64,000 bases of DNA from Limnobaculum parvum. Lineage in GTDB: Bacteria; Pseudomonadota; Gammaproteobacteria; Enterobacterales; Enterobacteriaceae. Positions 51,443-60,629 of the stretch are shown here, piece by piece; the stretch's first letter is position 1, and the number at the start of each line of letters is the position of its first letter. The notes under the pieces are model-generated. The model saw only the letters and a program-made list of their open reading frames with translations, did no database searches and was not told the DNA's origin. The stretch is taken from contig NZ_CP029185.2 in assembly GCF_003096015.2 (NCBI RefSeq), forward strand, positions 2,700,001 to 2,764,000, written 5' to 3'. The position numbers and the translations under genes are program-made.

Positions 51443-52699
51443 TTAAAATTCTTTACGTAACCAACCGGTCAAACGCTGTGCCCAGCTACGCATAGATGTT
51501 CTTTTTTCTACATCAGTCTCGCCTCTAAGGTGAGACTCTTTACCGTAGTGCAACAAACCTACTGCCGTTGAGTAGTAAGGCTCTTGCGCATAATCCGTTA
51601 GTCCAGTGATATTCAGTGGTTGTCCAATACGCACTTGGGTATGGAACACTCGTTGAGCACACTCAGCTAAACCATCAATCTGAGCCGCTCCCCCTGTTAA
51701 CACAATGCCGGCGGCTAAGTGATGCTTAACCCCCTGTTGACGCAGTTGTTCCTGCACCTGCAAAATTTCATCGTTCACCAGATTAAGCAACTCGGTATAA
51801 CGTGGCTCAATCACATCCGCTAACGTCTGACGCTGTAAACTACGTGGTGGTCTGCCACCAACACTAGGGACTTCCACATTCTCATCTTTACTGACGATAG
51901 AACCTAAAGCACATCCATGGCGCACTTTTATTGCTTCAGCATCTGTTGGCGGAGTTCCGAATGCATAAGCGATATCGCTGGTAACCACATTACCTGCGTA
52001 AGGAATAACTTTAGTATGACGCAGAGCACCGCCAGTATAAATAGCGATATCCATGGTTCCGCCACCAATATCAATGACGCAGACACCCAGTTCACGTTCA
52101 TCTTCTGTCAAAACAGCATAGCTTGAGGCCAAACCAGCAAAAATAAGTTGATCTACCTTAAGTCCGCAGCGTTCTACTGCTTTAACAATGTTTTTAGCCA
52201 TATCATTATGGCAAGTAATCAGGTGTACTTTTGCCTGCATCCGTACCCCAGAAAGCCCAACCGGATTTTTAATGCCTTCTTGATAATCGATAGCATATTC
52301 CTGAGGGATCACATGCAGGATTCGGTGCTCGTCACGAACCCGCACCGATTTAGCGGTATGAACCACGCTCTCAACATCTTCTTGTGTCACTTCTTCTTCA
52401 GAAATTGGCACCATACCAATTTCGTTCTGACAGCTAATATGTTTACCTGATAGTGCTAAATAAACAGAAGCAATCTGGCAATCAGCCATCAGTTCGGCCT
52501 GATCAATGGCTCGCTGTACTGACTTAACCACTGACTCTAAATCGTTAACACCGCCTTTATCCATTCCGCGGGACGGGCAACTCCCTACGCCAATAATATT
52601 AACCATACCGTCAGGCAGTACTTCTCCAACCAGCGCAGCAACCTTTGCTGTGCCAATTTCCAGTCCAACCACCAGTTTTCTGTCTGTCGATTTGATCAT
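51443..52699 (-). CDS. ftsA: Cell division protein FtsA
   Basis: Actin-like ATPase that ties FtsZ filaments to the membrane. The ATG at 52699 (MIKSTDRKLVVGLEIGTAKVAALVG) gives 418 residues, near E. coli (420). A longer reading to 52798 would add residues that are not part of the family. ATP-site stretches are VCVIDIGGGTMDIAIYTGG and GIVLTGGAAQIDGLAE. The C-terminal amphipathic membrane helix is WAQRLTGWLRKEF. It lies between ftsQ and ftsZ. Confidence 0.97.
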   Translation of the reverse strand: MIKSTDRKLVVGLEIGTAKVAALVGEVLPDGMVNIIGVGSCPSRGMDKGGVNDLESVVKSVQRAIDQAELMADCQIASVYLALSGKHISCQNEIGMVPISEEEVTQEDVESVVHTAKSVRVRDEHRILHVIPQEYAIDYQEGIKNPVGLSGVRMQAKVHLITCHNDMAKNIVKAVERCGLKVDQLIFAGLASSYAVLTEDERELGVCVIDIGGGTMDIAIYTGGALRHTKVIPYAGNVVTSDIAYAFGTPPTDAEAIKVRHGCALGSIVSKDENVEVPSVGGRPPRSLQRQTLADVIEPRYTELLNLVNDEILQVQEQLRQQGVKHHLAAGIVLTGGAAQIDGLAECAQRVFHTQVRIGQPLNITGLTDYAQEPYYSTAVGLLHYGKESHLRGETDVEKRTSMRSWAQRLTGWLRKEF

Positions 52700-52730
52700 T
52701 ATTAATTGCCTGACTCTGTTGTTGTTTAAC

Positions 52731-53534
52731 TCAATCAGAAAAAATTGCCTGACTGTCAATAAATGCGGGAGCCCAACCAACCGCAGCACCCGTGTCATAA
52801 CGCATATCCAGAGAGGAGATACGCTTATCAGCAGGTACTTGCTGCAACAGCGTAGGATAGAGAGCGATGAAGCGGTCTAAACGCTTGGTTCGATTTTCTC
52901 TTCCCAGCTCGATGCGCACATCGTTATTTAACACTAACTGCCATGAGCGACGTTCACTCATTGCCACAATTTTCAGCTTAAACTTTCCAGCGGCCAGCGC
53001 CTGACTCATGCTGTTGTATCCTTCCAGAACCTCTTTCTCGCCATCTTCTGGACCATACAGCAGAGGAAGGTTCTTATCACTCACTCTCTCTGCCGGTATG
53101 CTGAATACATTGCCATCTTTATCTAACAGCAGGAGGTCATTCCAGCGAGCGTAAGGAACATACTCCACAATATGAATCTTAAGCTCATCAGGCCATTGTT
53201 TACGTACACTGGCCTGTTTAATCCATTTCAGATGCAGAATCTGCTGTTGCAAAACATCCACATCCTGAGACATAAAGGTACCTGGTGCACCAGATGCCAA
53301 GATAGTCTGCCGAATATCATCATTGGTCGTGATATGCCGCTCACCGGTGACCACTAAGCGGGAAAGCGGTAGGCGTTCAGCATCATTCATCCAATGAATG
53401 ACCGCCCAACAGCCCCATACAACAGTACCTATCACCATCAGCAGAAAGATCAGGCCAATGAGCTGAGTTCCGTTATTGCGCCCGGTGCTCTTTTTTTCCT
53501 GCTCATCACGGACATTCCTTGCTGCCTGAGACAT
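52731..53534 (-). CDS. ftsQ: Cell division protein FtsQ
   Basis: Bitopic membrane protein linking early and late division proteins with FtsB/FtsL. The ATG at 53534 (MSQAARNVRDEQEKKSTGRNN) gives 267 residues. One transmembrane helix follows (LIGLIFLLMVIGTVVWGCWAV). The POTRA domain is LVVTGERHITTNDDIRQTIL. The beta domain has SVRKQWPDELKIHIVEYVPYARWND. An in-frame start ten codons upstream would overlap ddlB. The chosen start lies just after the ddlB stop. Confidence 0.95.
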   Translation of the reverse strand: MSQAARNVRDEQEKKSTGRNNGTQLIGLIFLLMVIGTVVWGCWAVIHWMNDAERLPLSRLVVTGERHITTNDDIRQTILASGAPGTFMSQDVDVLQQQILHLKWIKQASVRKQWPDELKIHIVEYVPYARWNDLLLLDKDGNVFSIPAERVSDKNLPLLYGPEDGEKEVLEGYNSMSQALAAGKFKLKIVAMSERRSWQLVLNNDVRIELGRENRTKRLDRFIALYPTLLQQVPADKRISSLDMRYDTGAAVGWAPAFIDSQAIFSD

Positions 53535-53535
53535 A

Positions 53536-54447
53536 TCAGTCAGCCAACGCCAAAATCTTAACAACTAGCTGAGAAAAACTTAAGCCATGCTGGCGTGCTG
53601 CCATCGGTACCAAACTATGATTAGTCATACCCGGTGCCGTATTCACCTCCAGCAAATAAAACTGACCATTGCTATCCTGCATTACATCCACACGACCCCA
53701 ACCCTGACAACCTACGGCCTTATAAGCAGCCGATGCCAATGCCCGAATTTGACTCTCCAACTCATCACTTAAGCCACTTGGGCAAAAATATTGAGTATCA
53801 TCAGAGATATATTTTGCCTGATAGTCATAAAACACACCGGCAGGCTGAATACGAATAGAAGGCAGAACTTCATCTCCTAAAATAGCCACAGTAAACTCTG
53901 GGCCACTCAGCCACTTTTCAACCAGCACACTGGTATCATGCTTAAAGGCTTCTTTTAATGCCGGCAGCAAATCTGCTGCAACATTCACCTTGCTCATACC
54001 AACGCTTGAACCTTCACTACTTGGCTTCACAATCAGCGGTAATCCCAGCTGTTTGATGATGGCATCGGTATCAACCTGTGCCAGTTGCTCTGCGTTCAAT
54101 GCAACATAAGGTGACACCGGAAGGTTAGAGCCTTGCCATAGCAATTTAGTTCTCAATTTATCCATCGTTAATGCAGAGGCCATTACACCACTGCCGGTAT
54201 AAGGCAGACCAAGGAACTCCAACAGCCCTTGTAACGTACCGTCTTCACCACCGCGACCATGTAACGCAATAAATACTTTATCGAACCCATCCGCCTTTAA
54301 CTGAGCAACAGGATAAGTTTTTGGGTCAATCGGATGAGCATCAACGCCCGCCTCGCGTAAGCCTGCTAATACAGCAGCACCAGAGTTCAGTGATACATCA
54401 CGCTCTGCTGATGTCCCGCCAAGAAGGACTGCCACTTTCTCAGTCAT
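53536..54447 (-). CDS. ddlB: D-alanine-D-alanine ligase B
   Basis: ATP-grasp ligase that makes D-Ala-D-Ala for the peptidoglycan stem. The 303 residues match E. coli DdlB (306). It opens VAVLLGGTSAERDVSLNSG. ATP-grasp stretches are LIVKPSSEGSSVGMSKV, then GWGRVDVMQDSNGQFYLLEVNTAPGMT with metal-binding Glu/Asn. It overlaps murC by eight bases and abuts ftsQ, in normal dcw order. Confidence 0.97.
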   Translation of the reverse strand: MTEKVAVLLGGTSAERDVSLNSGAAVLAGLREAGVDAHPIDPKTYPVAQLKADGFDKVFIALHGRGGEDGTLQGLLEFLGLPYTGSGVMASALTMDKLRTKLLWQGSNLPVSPYVALNAEQLAQVDTDAIIKQLGLPLIVKPSSEGSSVGMSKVNVAADLLPALKEAFKHDTSVLVEKWLSGPEFTVAILGDEVLPSIRIQPAGVFYDYQAKYISDDTQYFCPSGLSDELESQIRALASAAYKAVGCQGWGRVDVMQDSNGQFYLLEVNTAPGMTNHSLVPMAARQHGLSFSQLVVKILALAD

Positions 54448-55915
54448 GATTTCCCTCGTTTGTATTTATTGTTTGTAATTTTAATTCAGCTAATCGACGG
54501 GCCACGCGCCCAATATTACCGGCACCCTGTGTCAGAACAAGATCCCCGCTCTGCAACACCTGCTGCAACATATCCGGTAGCGCATCAACGTCTGATACAA
54601 AAATCGGATCTAACTTGCCACGCCCACGAATAGTACGGCACAGCGAACGGCTATCTGCACCCGGAATTGGCGCTTCCCCTGCGGGATAAACATCCAACAT
54701 AAACAGCACATCAACCTGAGACAGTACATTAGCAAAATCGTCGTACAGATCGCGGGTACGCGAATAACGATGAGGCTGGAAAATCATCACTAAACGCCGC
54801 TCTTCCCAACCTGCTCTAGCGGCTTTAATGGTGACATCCACTTCGCTTGGGTGATGACCATAATCATCAACCAGCATGATATCGCCGCCGTCTTCACGTT
54901 CAAATTGGCCAAGAAAGTCAAAACGACGACCGGTTCCCTGGAAGTTAGCCAGCGCTTGAACGATAGCGTCGTCACCGATACCCTCTTCCGTTGCCGTCGC
55001 GACTGCTGCAGCCGCATTTAAAGCGTTATGACGGCCCGGTGCGTTAAGCATCACCGTTAAATCGCTCTTATCATGACGACAAAGCGTAAAGAACCCTTGA
55101 GAGCGTTTCTGTTCATAATCTTTAATACGGACATCAGCATCTTCACTGAAGCCGTAAGTAATCACCTGACGACCTACCTGAGGGATAAGCTCACGCACCA
55201 CCGGGTCATCAACACACATCACAGCCCGACCATAAAACGGCAGGTTGTGCAGGAAATTAATAAATGTCTGCTTTAAGTTTTCAAAGTCGCCCTGATAAGT
55301 ATCCATATGGTCGGCTTCAATATTGGTCACAATCGCAACCATGGGCTGTAAATGCAGGAACGATGCATCGCTCTCATCGGCTTCAGCGATCAGATAACGA
55401 CTACAACCCAATGCAGCATGGGTACCTGCGGCTTTAACCAAGCCGCCATTCACAAACGTTGGGTCTAATCCTGCGGCGGCATAAATACCAGTCACTAATG
55501 CCGTGGTCGTCGTTTTGCCATGAGTACCCGCAATCGCGATACCATGACGAAAACGCATCAGTTCAGCCAGCATTTCTGCACGACGGATAACCGGAATACG
55601 CGCTTCACGAGCGGCAACCACCTCAGCGTTATCCGCAGGAACAGCGGTTGAAACAACAACCACGCTGGCTCCTTTAACGTTTTCTGCGCGGTGATTAAAG
55701 TAAATTTCTGCACCCAGCGCAATTAACTGTTGCGTGACGGCATTTGGCGCCAAATCGGAACCACTGATCTGGTAACCTTCGTTAGCCAGAACTTCAGCGA
55801 TGCCTCCCATACCAGCCCCACCAATACCAACAAAGTGGATATGTCGGACGCGTCGCATTTCCGGCACCATGGTGCGAAGTTTCGCCAATCGTTGTATATC
55901 TACATGCTCATTCAC
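54440..55915 (-). CDS. murC: UDP-N-acetylmuramate-L-alanine ligase
   Basis: Mur ligase that adds L-Ala to UDP-MurNAc. The GTG at 55915 (reading (M)NEHVDIQRLAKLRTMVPEMRR) gives 491 residues, exactly the E. coli length. A longer non-ATG start, up to 55969, would overlap murG. Neither start has a strong ribosome site. Motifs are HIHFVGIGGAGMGGIAEVL and the ATP loop GIAIAGTHGKTTTTALVTG, then LIAEADESDASFLHL and DDYGHHPSEVDVTIKAA. Confidence 0.95.
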   Translation of the reverse strand: MNEHVDIQRLAKLRTMVPEMRRVRHIHFVGIGGAGMGGIAEVLANEGYQISGSDLAPNAVTQQLIALGAEIYFNHRAENVKGASVVVVSTAVPADNAEVVAAREARIPVIRRAEMLAELMRFRHGIAIAGTHGKTTTTALVTGIYAAAGLDPTFVNGGLVKAAGTHAALGCSRYLIAEADESDASFLHLQPMVAIVTNIEADHMDTYQGDFENLKQTFINFLHNLPFYGRAVMCVDDPVVRELIPQVGRQVITYGFSEDADVRIKDYEQKRSQGFFTLCRHDKSDLTVMLNAPGRHNALNAAAAVATATEEGIGDDAIVQALANFQGTGRRFDFLGQFEREDGGDIMLVDDYGHHPSEVDVTIKAARAGWEERRLVMIFQPHRYSRTRDLYDDFANVLSQVDVLFMLDVYPAGEAPIPGADSRSLCRTIRGRGKLDPIFVSDVDALPDMLQQVLQSGDLVLTQGAGNIGRVARRLAELKLQTINTNEGNHD

Positions 55916-55958
55916 GGTTTTCTGTTTGCTCTTGTCATATTTAAAGTTCACTTCAAAA

Positions 55959-57017
55959 CTATATTGCAACGCTTTTAACTACCGCAGAAACGCGTTCAGT
56001 CGCGTCCGGTATGGCTGTTGCTCTGGCTTCCATTGCCATTGCTAGTAGTTTTGATCGATTCAATTCTTCCAACGCCTCCGTTAATGTGTCCACATTAAAC
56101 TGAGGTTGTTCAATAATTTTGGCCGCACCCGCTTTTTCCAGCGGTAACGCATTCCAGTATTGCTGGCGATCTTTGTGCATAAATGGCACAAAAATGGCCG
56201 GTAAGCCTGCAGCAGCAATTTCGCTCACAGTCAAAGCGCCAGAGCGGCAAACCACCACATCTGCCCACGCATAGGCAGATGCCATGTCGTCAATAAATTC
56301 AGTGATGTTATGTCCGTCTAGACCACGTTGCTGATAATCTTGCTGGACGCTTTCCAATGCACCTTTACCAACCTGATGCCAGAAAATAACGTTATTACCC
56401 AAACGTTCGGCCGCTTGCGGAACGGTCTGATTGAGTATCCGCGCGCCCTGGCTGCCACCAACCACCAGAACCCGAATAGGTCCACTACGCTCAGATAAAC
56501 GAACTTCCGGCAACGGCAGCGCCAATACATCGGTGCGAACTGGATTGCCGACCACATCTGCATTAGGGAAAGCTCCCGGAAATGCCTGTAACACGCGCTT
56601 AGCAATTTTAGCCAGCCAACGGTTGGTTAATCCTGCAATGCCGTTCTGTTCATGCAATACCACCGGAATACCGCACATCCAAGCCGCTAGGCCGCCCGGA
56701 CCAGAGACATAACCGCCCATACCTAATACCACATCCGGTTTATAATTACGCATGATGGCTTTCGCTTGACGTACAGCGCGAAAAATTCTGAATGGCGCAT
56801 ATAATAATGCAACGATACCTTTACCGCGAAGCCCGGAAATATTAATAAAATCGATTTCTATTCCGTGTTTCGGGACTAAATCCGCTTCCATTCTATCCGC
56901 AGTTCCCAGCCAGCGAACTTCCCAGCCTTGCGCCATCAGGTCATGGGCAACAGCCAGCCCCGGGAAAACATGTCCTCCGGTTCCACCTGCCATCACCATT
57001 AAACGCTTCTGCTTCAT
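55959..57017 (-). CDS. murG: Lipid II synthase MurG
   Basis: Inner-face glycosyltransferase that adds GlcNAc to lipid I. The 352 residues match E. coli (355). The GT28 N-lobe has VMAGGTGGHVFPGLAVA and VLGMGGYVSGPGGLAAW. The donor-binding lobe has VVGGSQGARILNQ and VVCRSGALTVSEIAAAGLPA. It overlaps ftsW by four bases (ATGA). Confidence 0.97.
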   Translation of the reverse strand: MKQKRLMVMAGGTGGHVFPGLAVAHDLMAQGWEVRWLGTADRMEADLVPKHGIEIDFINISGLRGKGIVALLYAPFRIFRAVRQAKAIMRNYKPDVVLGMGGYVSGPGGLAAWMCGIPVVLHEQNGIAGLTNRWLAKIAKRVLQAFPGAFPNADVVGNPVRTDVLALPLPEVRLSERSGPIRVLVVGGSQGARILNQTVPQAAERLGNNVIFWHQVGKGALESVQQDYQQRGLDGHNITEFIDDMASAYAWADVVVCRSGALTVSEIAAAGLPAIFVPFMHKDRQQYWNALPLEKAGAAKIIEQPQFNVDTLTEALEELNRSKLLAMAMEARATAIPDATERVSAVVKSVAI

Positions 57018-58225
57018 CGGGTACCTCTTACATGCGCTTGGCTGTTGGCCTGACGCGTTTCATAATCAATTCGAAGTAGTAAAACCAGCGCGGTAGACAT
57101 CACTAACAAACTGGATCCACCATAGCTGATTAACGGTAAGGTCAAACCTTTAGTCGGTAAAATACCGGCCGCTGCCCCAACGTTAACTAGTGTCTGGAAG
57201 CTAAACCACAAACCAATTTCACAGGCCAGAAAACCGGAGAAACGTTGCCCGGCTTCCAGAGCGCGGCGACCGATCAACATTGCTCTAAAAGCGACGAAGA
57301 ATACCATTAAGAGGATCAAAACCACACCCAAATAGCCTAATTCTTCACCGATAATGGCAAAAATAAAGTCGGTATGGGCTTCCGGCAGATATTCCAGTTT
57401 CTGGATTGAGTTACCTAACCCTTGTCCCCAAAGTTCTCCACGGCCAAATGCCATCAACGATTGCGTCAGTTGATAACCTGCACCAAACGGGTCGGCCCAC
57501 GGGTCCCAGAATGAAGTCACCCGGCGTAAACGATAAGGCTCCGCAACAATCAACAGCCCTACTGCAAACACACCCGATCCAATAATTGCCAGAAACTGCC
57601 AGAGTTTAGCCCCCGCTAAAAACAGCATGCCCAGCGTAGTAATAAACAATACTATCACGGTTCCCAAGTCAGGCTGAGCCAGCAACAAAACGGCCAAAAC
57701 CACCATAACTCCCATCGGCTTACAAAAGCCCCAGAAGTTATTGCGAACTTCATCTACCTTACGAACCAGGTAGCTGGCCAGATAGAAAAACAGGGCCAGT
57801 TTGGACAGTTCTGCTGGTTGGATACGAACCGGTCCTAAAGCAATCCAGCGGGATGCTCCATTAACCGAGCTGCCTACCGCCAGTACGATTAACAACATCA
57901 CAATGGCAATCAACAGAATAATCGGGCTATAGCGTTGCCATATCTCCATCGGGATACGCAATGTTACCAATGCGGCAGCCAAAGCCAGAAGAATGTAAAT
58001 AGCGTCACGCTTAGCGAATAAAAACGGGTCGTCAGTATATCGTTGGGCAATCGGCATTGATGCCGATGTCACCATGACAAAACCAATAATCGTTAAACCA
58101 ATAGCCATCCATAGTAAGGTGCGATCGTACATAACATCATAATCGCCTGACTCACTGCTCTGACGGGATCCCGTTACCCATTGGGTAAACGACTGGAAAG
58201 GTTTAACTAAACTCAATACGCTCAT
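57014..58225 (-). CDS. ftsW: Septal peptidoglycan polymerase FtsW (SEDS)
   Basis: SEDS glycosyltransferase that works with FtsI to make septal wall. The 403 residues hold about ten hydrophobic helices. Family stretches are MYDRTLLWMAIGLTIIGFVM, LLLAQPDLGTVIVLFITTLG, and the C-terminal LPTKGLTLPLISYGGSSLLV. The Asp of QPDLG is the polymerase residue known in SEDS proteins. It overlaps murG by four bases and touches murD by one. Confidence 0.97.
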   Translation of the reverse strand: MSVLSLVKPFQSFTQWVTGSRQSSESGDYDVMYDRTLLWMAIGLTIIGFVMVTSASMPIAQRYTDDPFLFAKRDAIYILLALAAALVTLRIPMEIWQRYSPIILLIAIVMLLIVLAVGSSVNGASRWIALGPVRIQPAELSKLALFFYLASYLVRKVDEVRNNFWGFCKPMGVMVVLAVLLLAQPDLGTVIVLFITTLGMLFLAGAKLWQFLAIIGSGVFAVGLLIVAEPYRLRRVTSFWDPWADPFGAGYQLTQSLMAFGRGELWGQGLGNSIQKLEYLPEAHTDFIFAIIGEELGYLGVVLILLMVFFVAFRAMLIGRRALEAGQRFSGFLACEIGLWFSFQTLVNVGAAAGILPTKGLTLPLISYGGSSLLVMSTALVLLLRIDYETRQANSQAHVRGTR

Positions 58226-59544
58226 TAGCCAAGCTCCTGAGCTAGGCGAGCAAACTCCAACCCACGCTGTTCATAGTTTTTAAATTGGTCCAAACTGGCA
58301 CAGGCCGGCGACAGTAACACCATATCACCCGGTTTCACTCGCTGTGCAATATGCGCCATTGCCTGCGCCATAGTATCAGTCATCTCCGCCACTTCAGGAC
58401 GTAAATCGTATAGCGGCTGTTTATCGCGGCCAAAGCAGTAGAGACGAATATGGTCTCCCTTCAGGTAGGTCGACAACGGTGAAAAATCAGCTGATTTACC
58501 ATCACCACCCAATAACAGATGTAAAACGCCGTCAACGCGAATACCGTTTAATGCGGCTTCCGTGCTGCCCACGTTAGTCGCTTTGGAATCGTTAATCCAA
58601 CGGACGCCTTTATTCTCCCACACCAGTTGGAAGCGATGGGCTAAACCGGTGAACTGCGTCAGCGCTTGCAGGCTGGAAGATCGAGGTAGCGACACCGAAT
58701 CTGCCAGTGCTAATGCAGCCAGAGCGTTCAAATAGTTATGTTGCCCCACAATTTTCATCTCTGCCGTATTGAGCACTTTTTCACCGTGAACACGCAGCCA
58801 AGTTTCGCCCTGCTGGTAGCTGAGGTGATAATCACCTACATCTACGCCAAAGCTAACGCAGCGGCTGTCAGCCCCTAGCACTGGCATCGTCAGCGCATCG
58901 TCGGCATTAACCACACAGACGCTGGCATTGTCATAAATACGTAATTTAGCTTCACGATACTGCGCCATCCCCTGTGGATAGCGATCCATATGATCTTCGG
59001 TGACGTTTAAAATAGTGGCTGCGGTGGCGTGTAAGCTGGACGTCGTTTCCAACTGGAAGCTAGATAACTCCATGACATACAGCTGACATTCAGGATCCAG
59101 CAACGATAGCGCTGTCTGCCCCAGATTACCGCCCATGGCAATATTCCAACCGGCAGCTTTACCCATTTCACCAACCAGAGTGGTGACGGTACTTTTCCCG
59201 TTTGAACCGGTGATTGCCACAATTGGGGCCTTAGCTTCACGACAAAACAGCTCAATATCACCCACAATCTCGATACCTGCCGCTGCCGCTTCTTGCAGAA
59301 CCGGGGTTGCCAGAGCGATACCAGGGCTAACCACCAACAGGTCAGCGGTCATAATCCAGTCACGGTTAAAACCACCGGTATGGCATTCTACACTTTCCGG
59401 TAGTTTATCGAGACCCGAAGGGGCTGCTCGCGTATCAATCACTTTGGGGGAAACACCCCGGGCAATAAAATAATCGACACAGGATAATCCTGTGGAACCT
59501 AATCCAATGATAACAACCCGTTTATCCTGATAGTCGATTGTCAT
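58225..59544 (-). CDS. murD: UDP-N-acetylmuramoyl-L-alanine-D-glutamate ligase
   Basis: Mur ligase that adds D-Glu. The 439 residues match E. coli (438). Motifs are VVIIGLGSTGLSCVDYFIAR at the N-terminus, the ATP loop IVAITGSNGKSTVTTLVGE, then MELSSFQLETTSSL and LNVTEDHMDRYP. The C-terminal domain has LLLGGDGKSADFSPL and LSPACASLDQFKNYEQRG. It lies two bases after mraY. Confidence 0.98.
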   Translation of the reverse strand: MTIDYQDKRVVIIGLGSTGLSCVDYFIARGVSPKVIDTRAAPSGLDKLPESVECHTGGFNRDWIMTADLLVVSPGIALATPVLQEAAAAGIEIVGDIELFCREAKAPIVAITGSNGKSTVTTLVGEMGKAAGWNIAMGGNLGQTALSLLDPECQLYVMELSSFQLETTSSLHATAATILNVTEDHMDRYPQGMAQYREAKLRIYDNASVCVVNADDALTMPVLGADSRCVSFGVDVGDYHLSYQQGETWLRVHGEKVLNTAEMKIVGQHNYLNALAALALADSVSLPRSSSLQALTQFTGLAHRFQLVWENKGVRWINDSKATNVGSTEAALNGIRVDGVLHLLLGGDGKSADFSPLSTYLKGDHIRLYCFGRDKQPLYDLRPEVAEMTDTMAQAMAHIAQRVKPGDMVLLSPACASLDQFKNYEQRGLEFARLAQELG

Positions 59545-59546
59545 GA

Positions 59547-60629
59547 TTACCGCACCTTCAAGGTTGCTAGGCCAATCAGCACCAGCATTAATGAGATAAT
59601 CCAGAAGCGTACGATGACGCGTGGCTCCGGCCAGCCTTTCAATTCATAGTGGTGGTGAATGGGTGCCATGCGGAAAATACGTTGACCACGCAGTTTGAAC
59701 GACCCCACTTGCAGAATGACCGACATGGTTTCAACCACAAACACCCCGCCCATAATCACCAGTAAAAACTCTTGACGCAACAGTACCGCAATCACGCCTA
59801 AAGTACCGCCCAACGCCAGTGAACCAACGTCGCCCATAAAAACTTGAGCCGGGTAGGTGTTAAACCAAAGAAATCCCAACCCTGCACCGACAATCGCAGT
59901 ACAGAAAATCACTAACTCACCGGCATGGCGGATATAAGGAATATGCAGATAATTGGCGAAATTAACGTTACCCGTCGCCCAAGCAACCAGACCAAAACCA
60001 GCAGCAACAAATACGGTAGGCATAATTGCCAGACCATCCAAACCATCAGTCAGGTTGACGGCATTACTGGTACCGACAATCACAAAGTAGGCCAATAGAA
60101 TATAAAGCACACCAAGCTGCGGCATCACGTCTTTAAAAAATGGCACAACCAGCTGAGTCGCTGGTGTGTCTTTGCCAATGGCATACATGCTAAATGCGAC
60201 AATCAGCGCAATGACTGACTGCCAGAAATACTTCCAGCGGGCAATTAATCCCTTGGTGTCTTTACGCACCACTTTACGGTAATCATCCACAAAGCCAACG
60301 GCACCATACCCCAGTAGAACAAACAGTGAGCACCAGATATAGGGATTGCTCAAGTTAGCCCACAGCAGTACCGAAATGGTAATAGAAGCCAGAATCATGA
60401 TACCGCCCATCGTTGGCGTACCACGTTTACTGAAGTGAGACTCAGGACCATCGTTACGAACCACCTGACCAATCTGCAAGCGCTGTAAGAAAGCAATCAG
60501 ACGCGGCCCCATCCACAAAGAGATAAATAGCGCGGTCAGCAGACTGACAATGGCGCGAAACGTCAAATAAGAAAAGACGTTAAAGCCTGAAAAAATTGAG
60601 ACCAGATGTTCCGCCAGCCATACTAACAT
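59547..60629 (-). CDS. mraY: Phospho-N-acetylmuramoyl-pentapeptide transferase MraY
   Basis: Membrane enzyme that makes lipid I on undecaprenyl phosphate. The 360 residues equal E. coli. About ten hydrophobic helices are seen. Motifs are GTPTMGGIMILASI, the Asp pair in GFVDDYRKVVRKDTKGL, NAVNLTDGLDGLAIMPT, and IHHHYELKGWPEPRVIVRFW at the C-terminus. It overlaps murF by seven bases. Confidence 0.98.
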   Translation of the reverse strand: MLVWLAEHLVSIFSGFNVFSYLTFRAIVSLLTALFISLWMGPRLIAFLQRLQIGQVVRNDGPESHFSKRGTPTMGGIMILASITISVLLWANLSNPYIWCSLFVLLGYGAVGFVDDYRKVVRKDTKGLIARWKYFWQSVIALIVAFSMYAIGKDTPATQLVVPFFKDVMPQLGVLYILLAYFVIVGTSNAVNLTDGLDGLAIMPTVFVAAGFGLVAWATGNVNFANYLHIPYIRHAGELVIFCTAIVGAGLGFLWFNTYPAQVFMGDVGSLALGGTLGVIAVLLRQEFLLVIMGGVFVVETMSVILQVGSFKLRGQRIFRMAPIHHHYELKGWPEPRVIVRFWIISLMLVLIGLATLKVR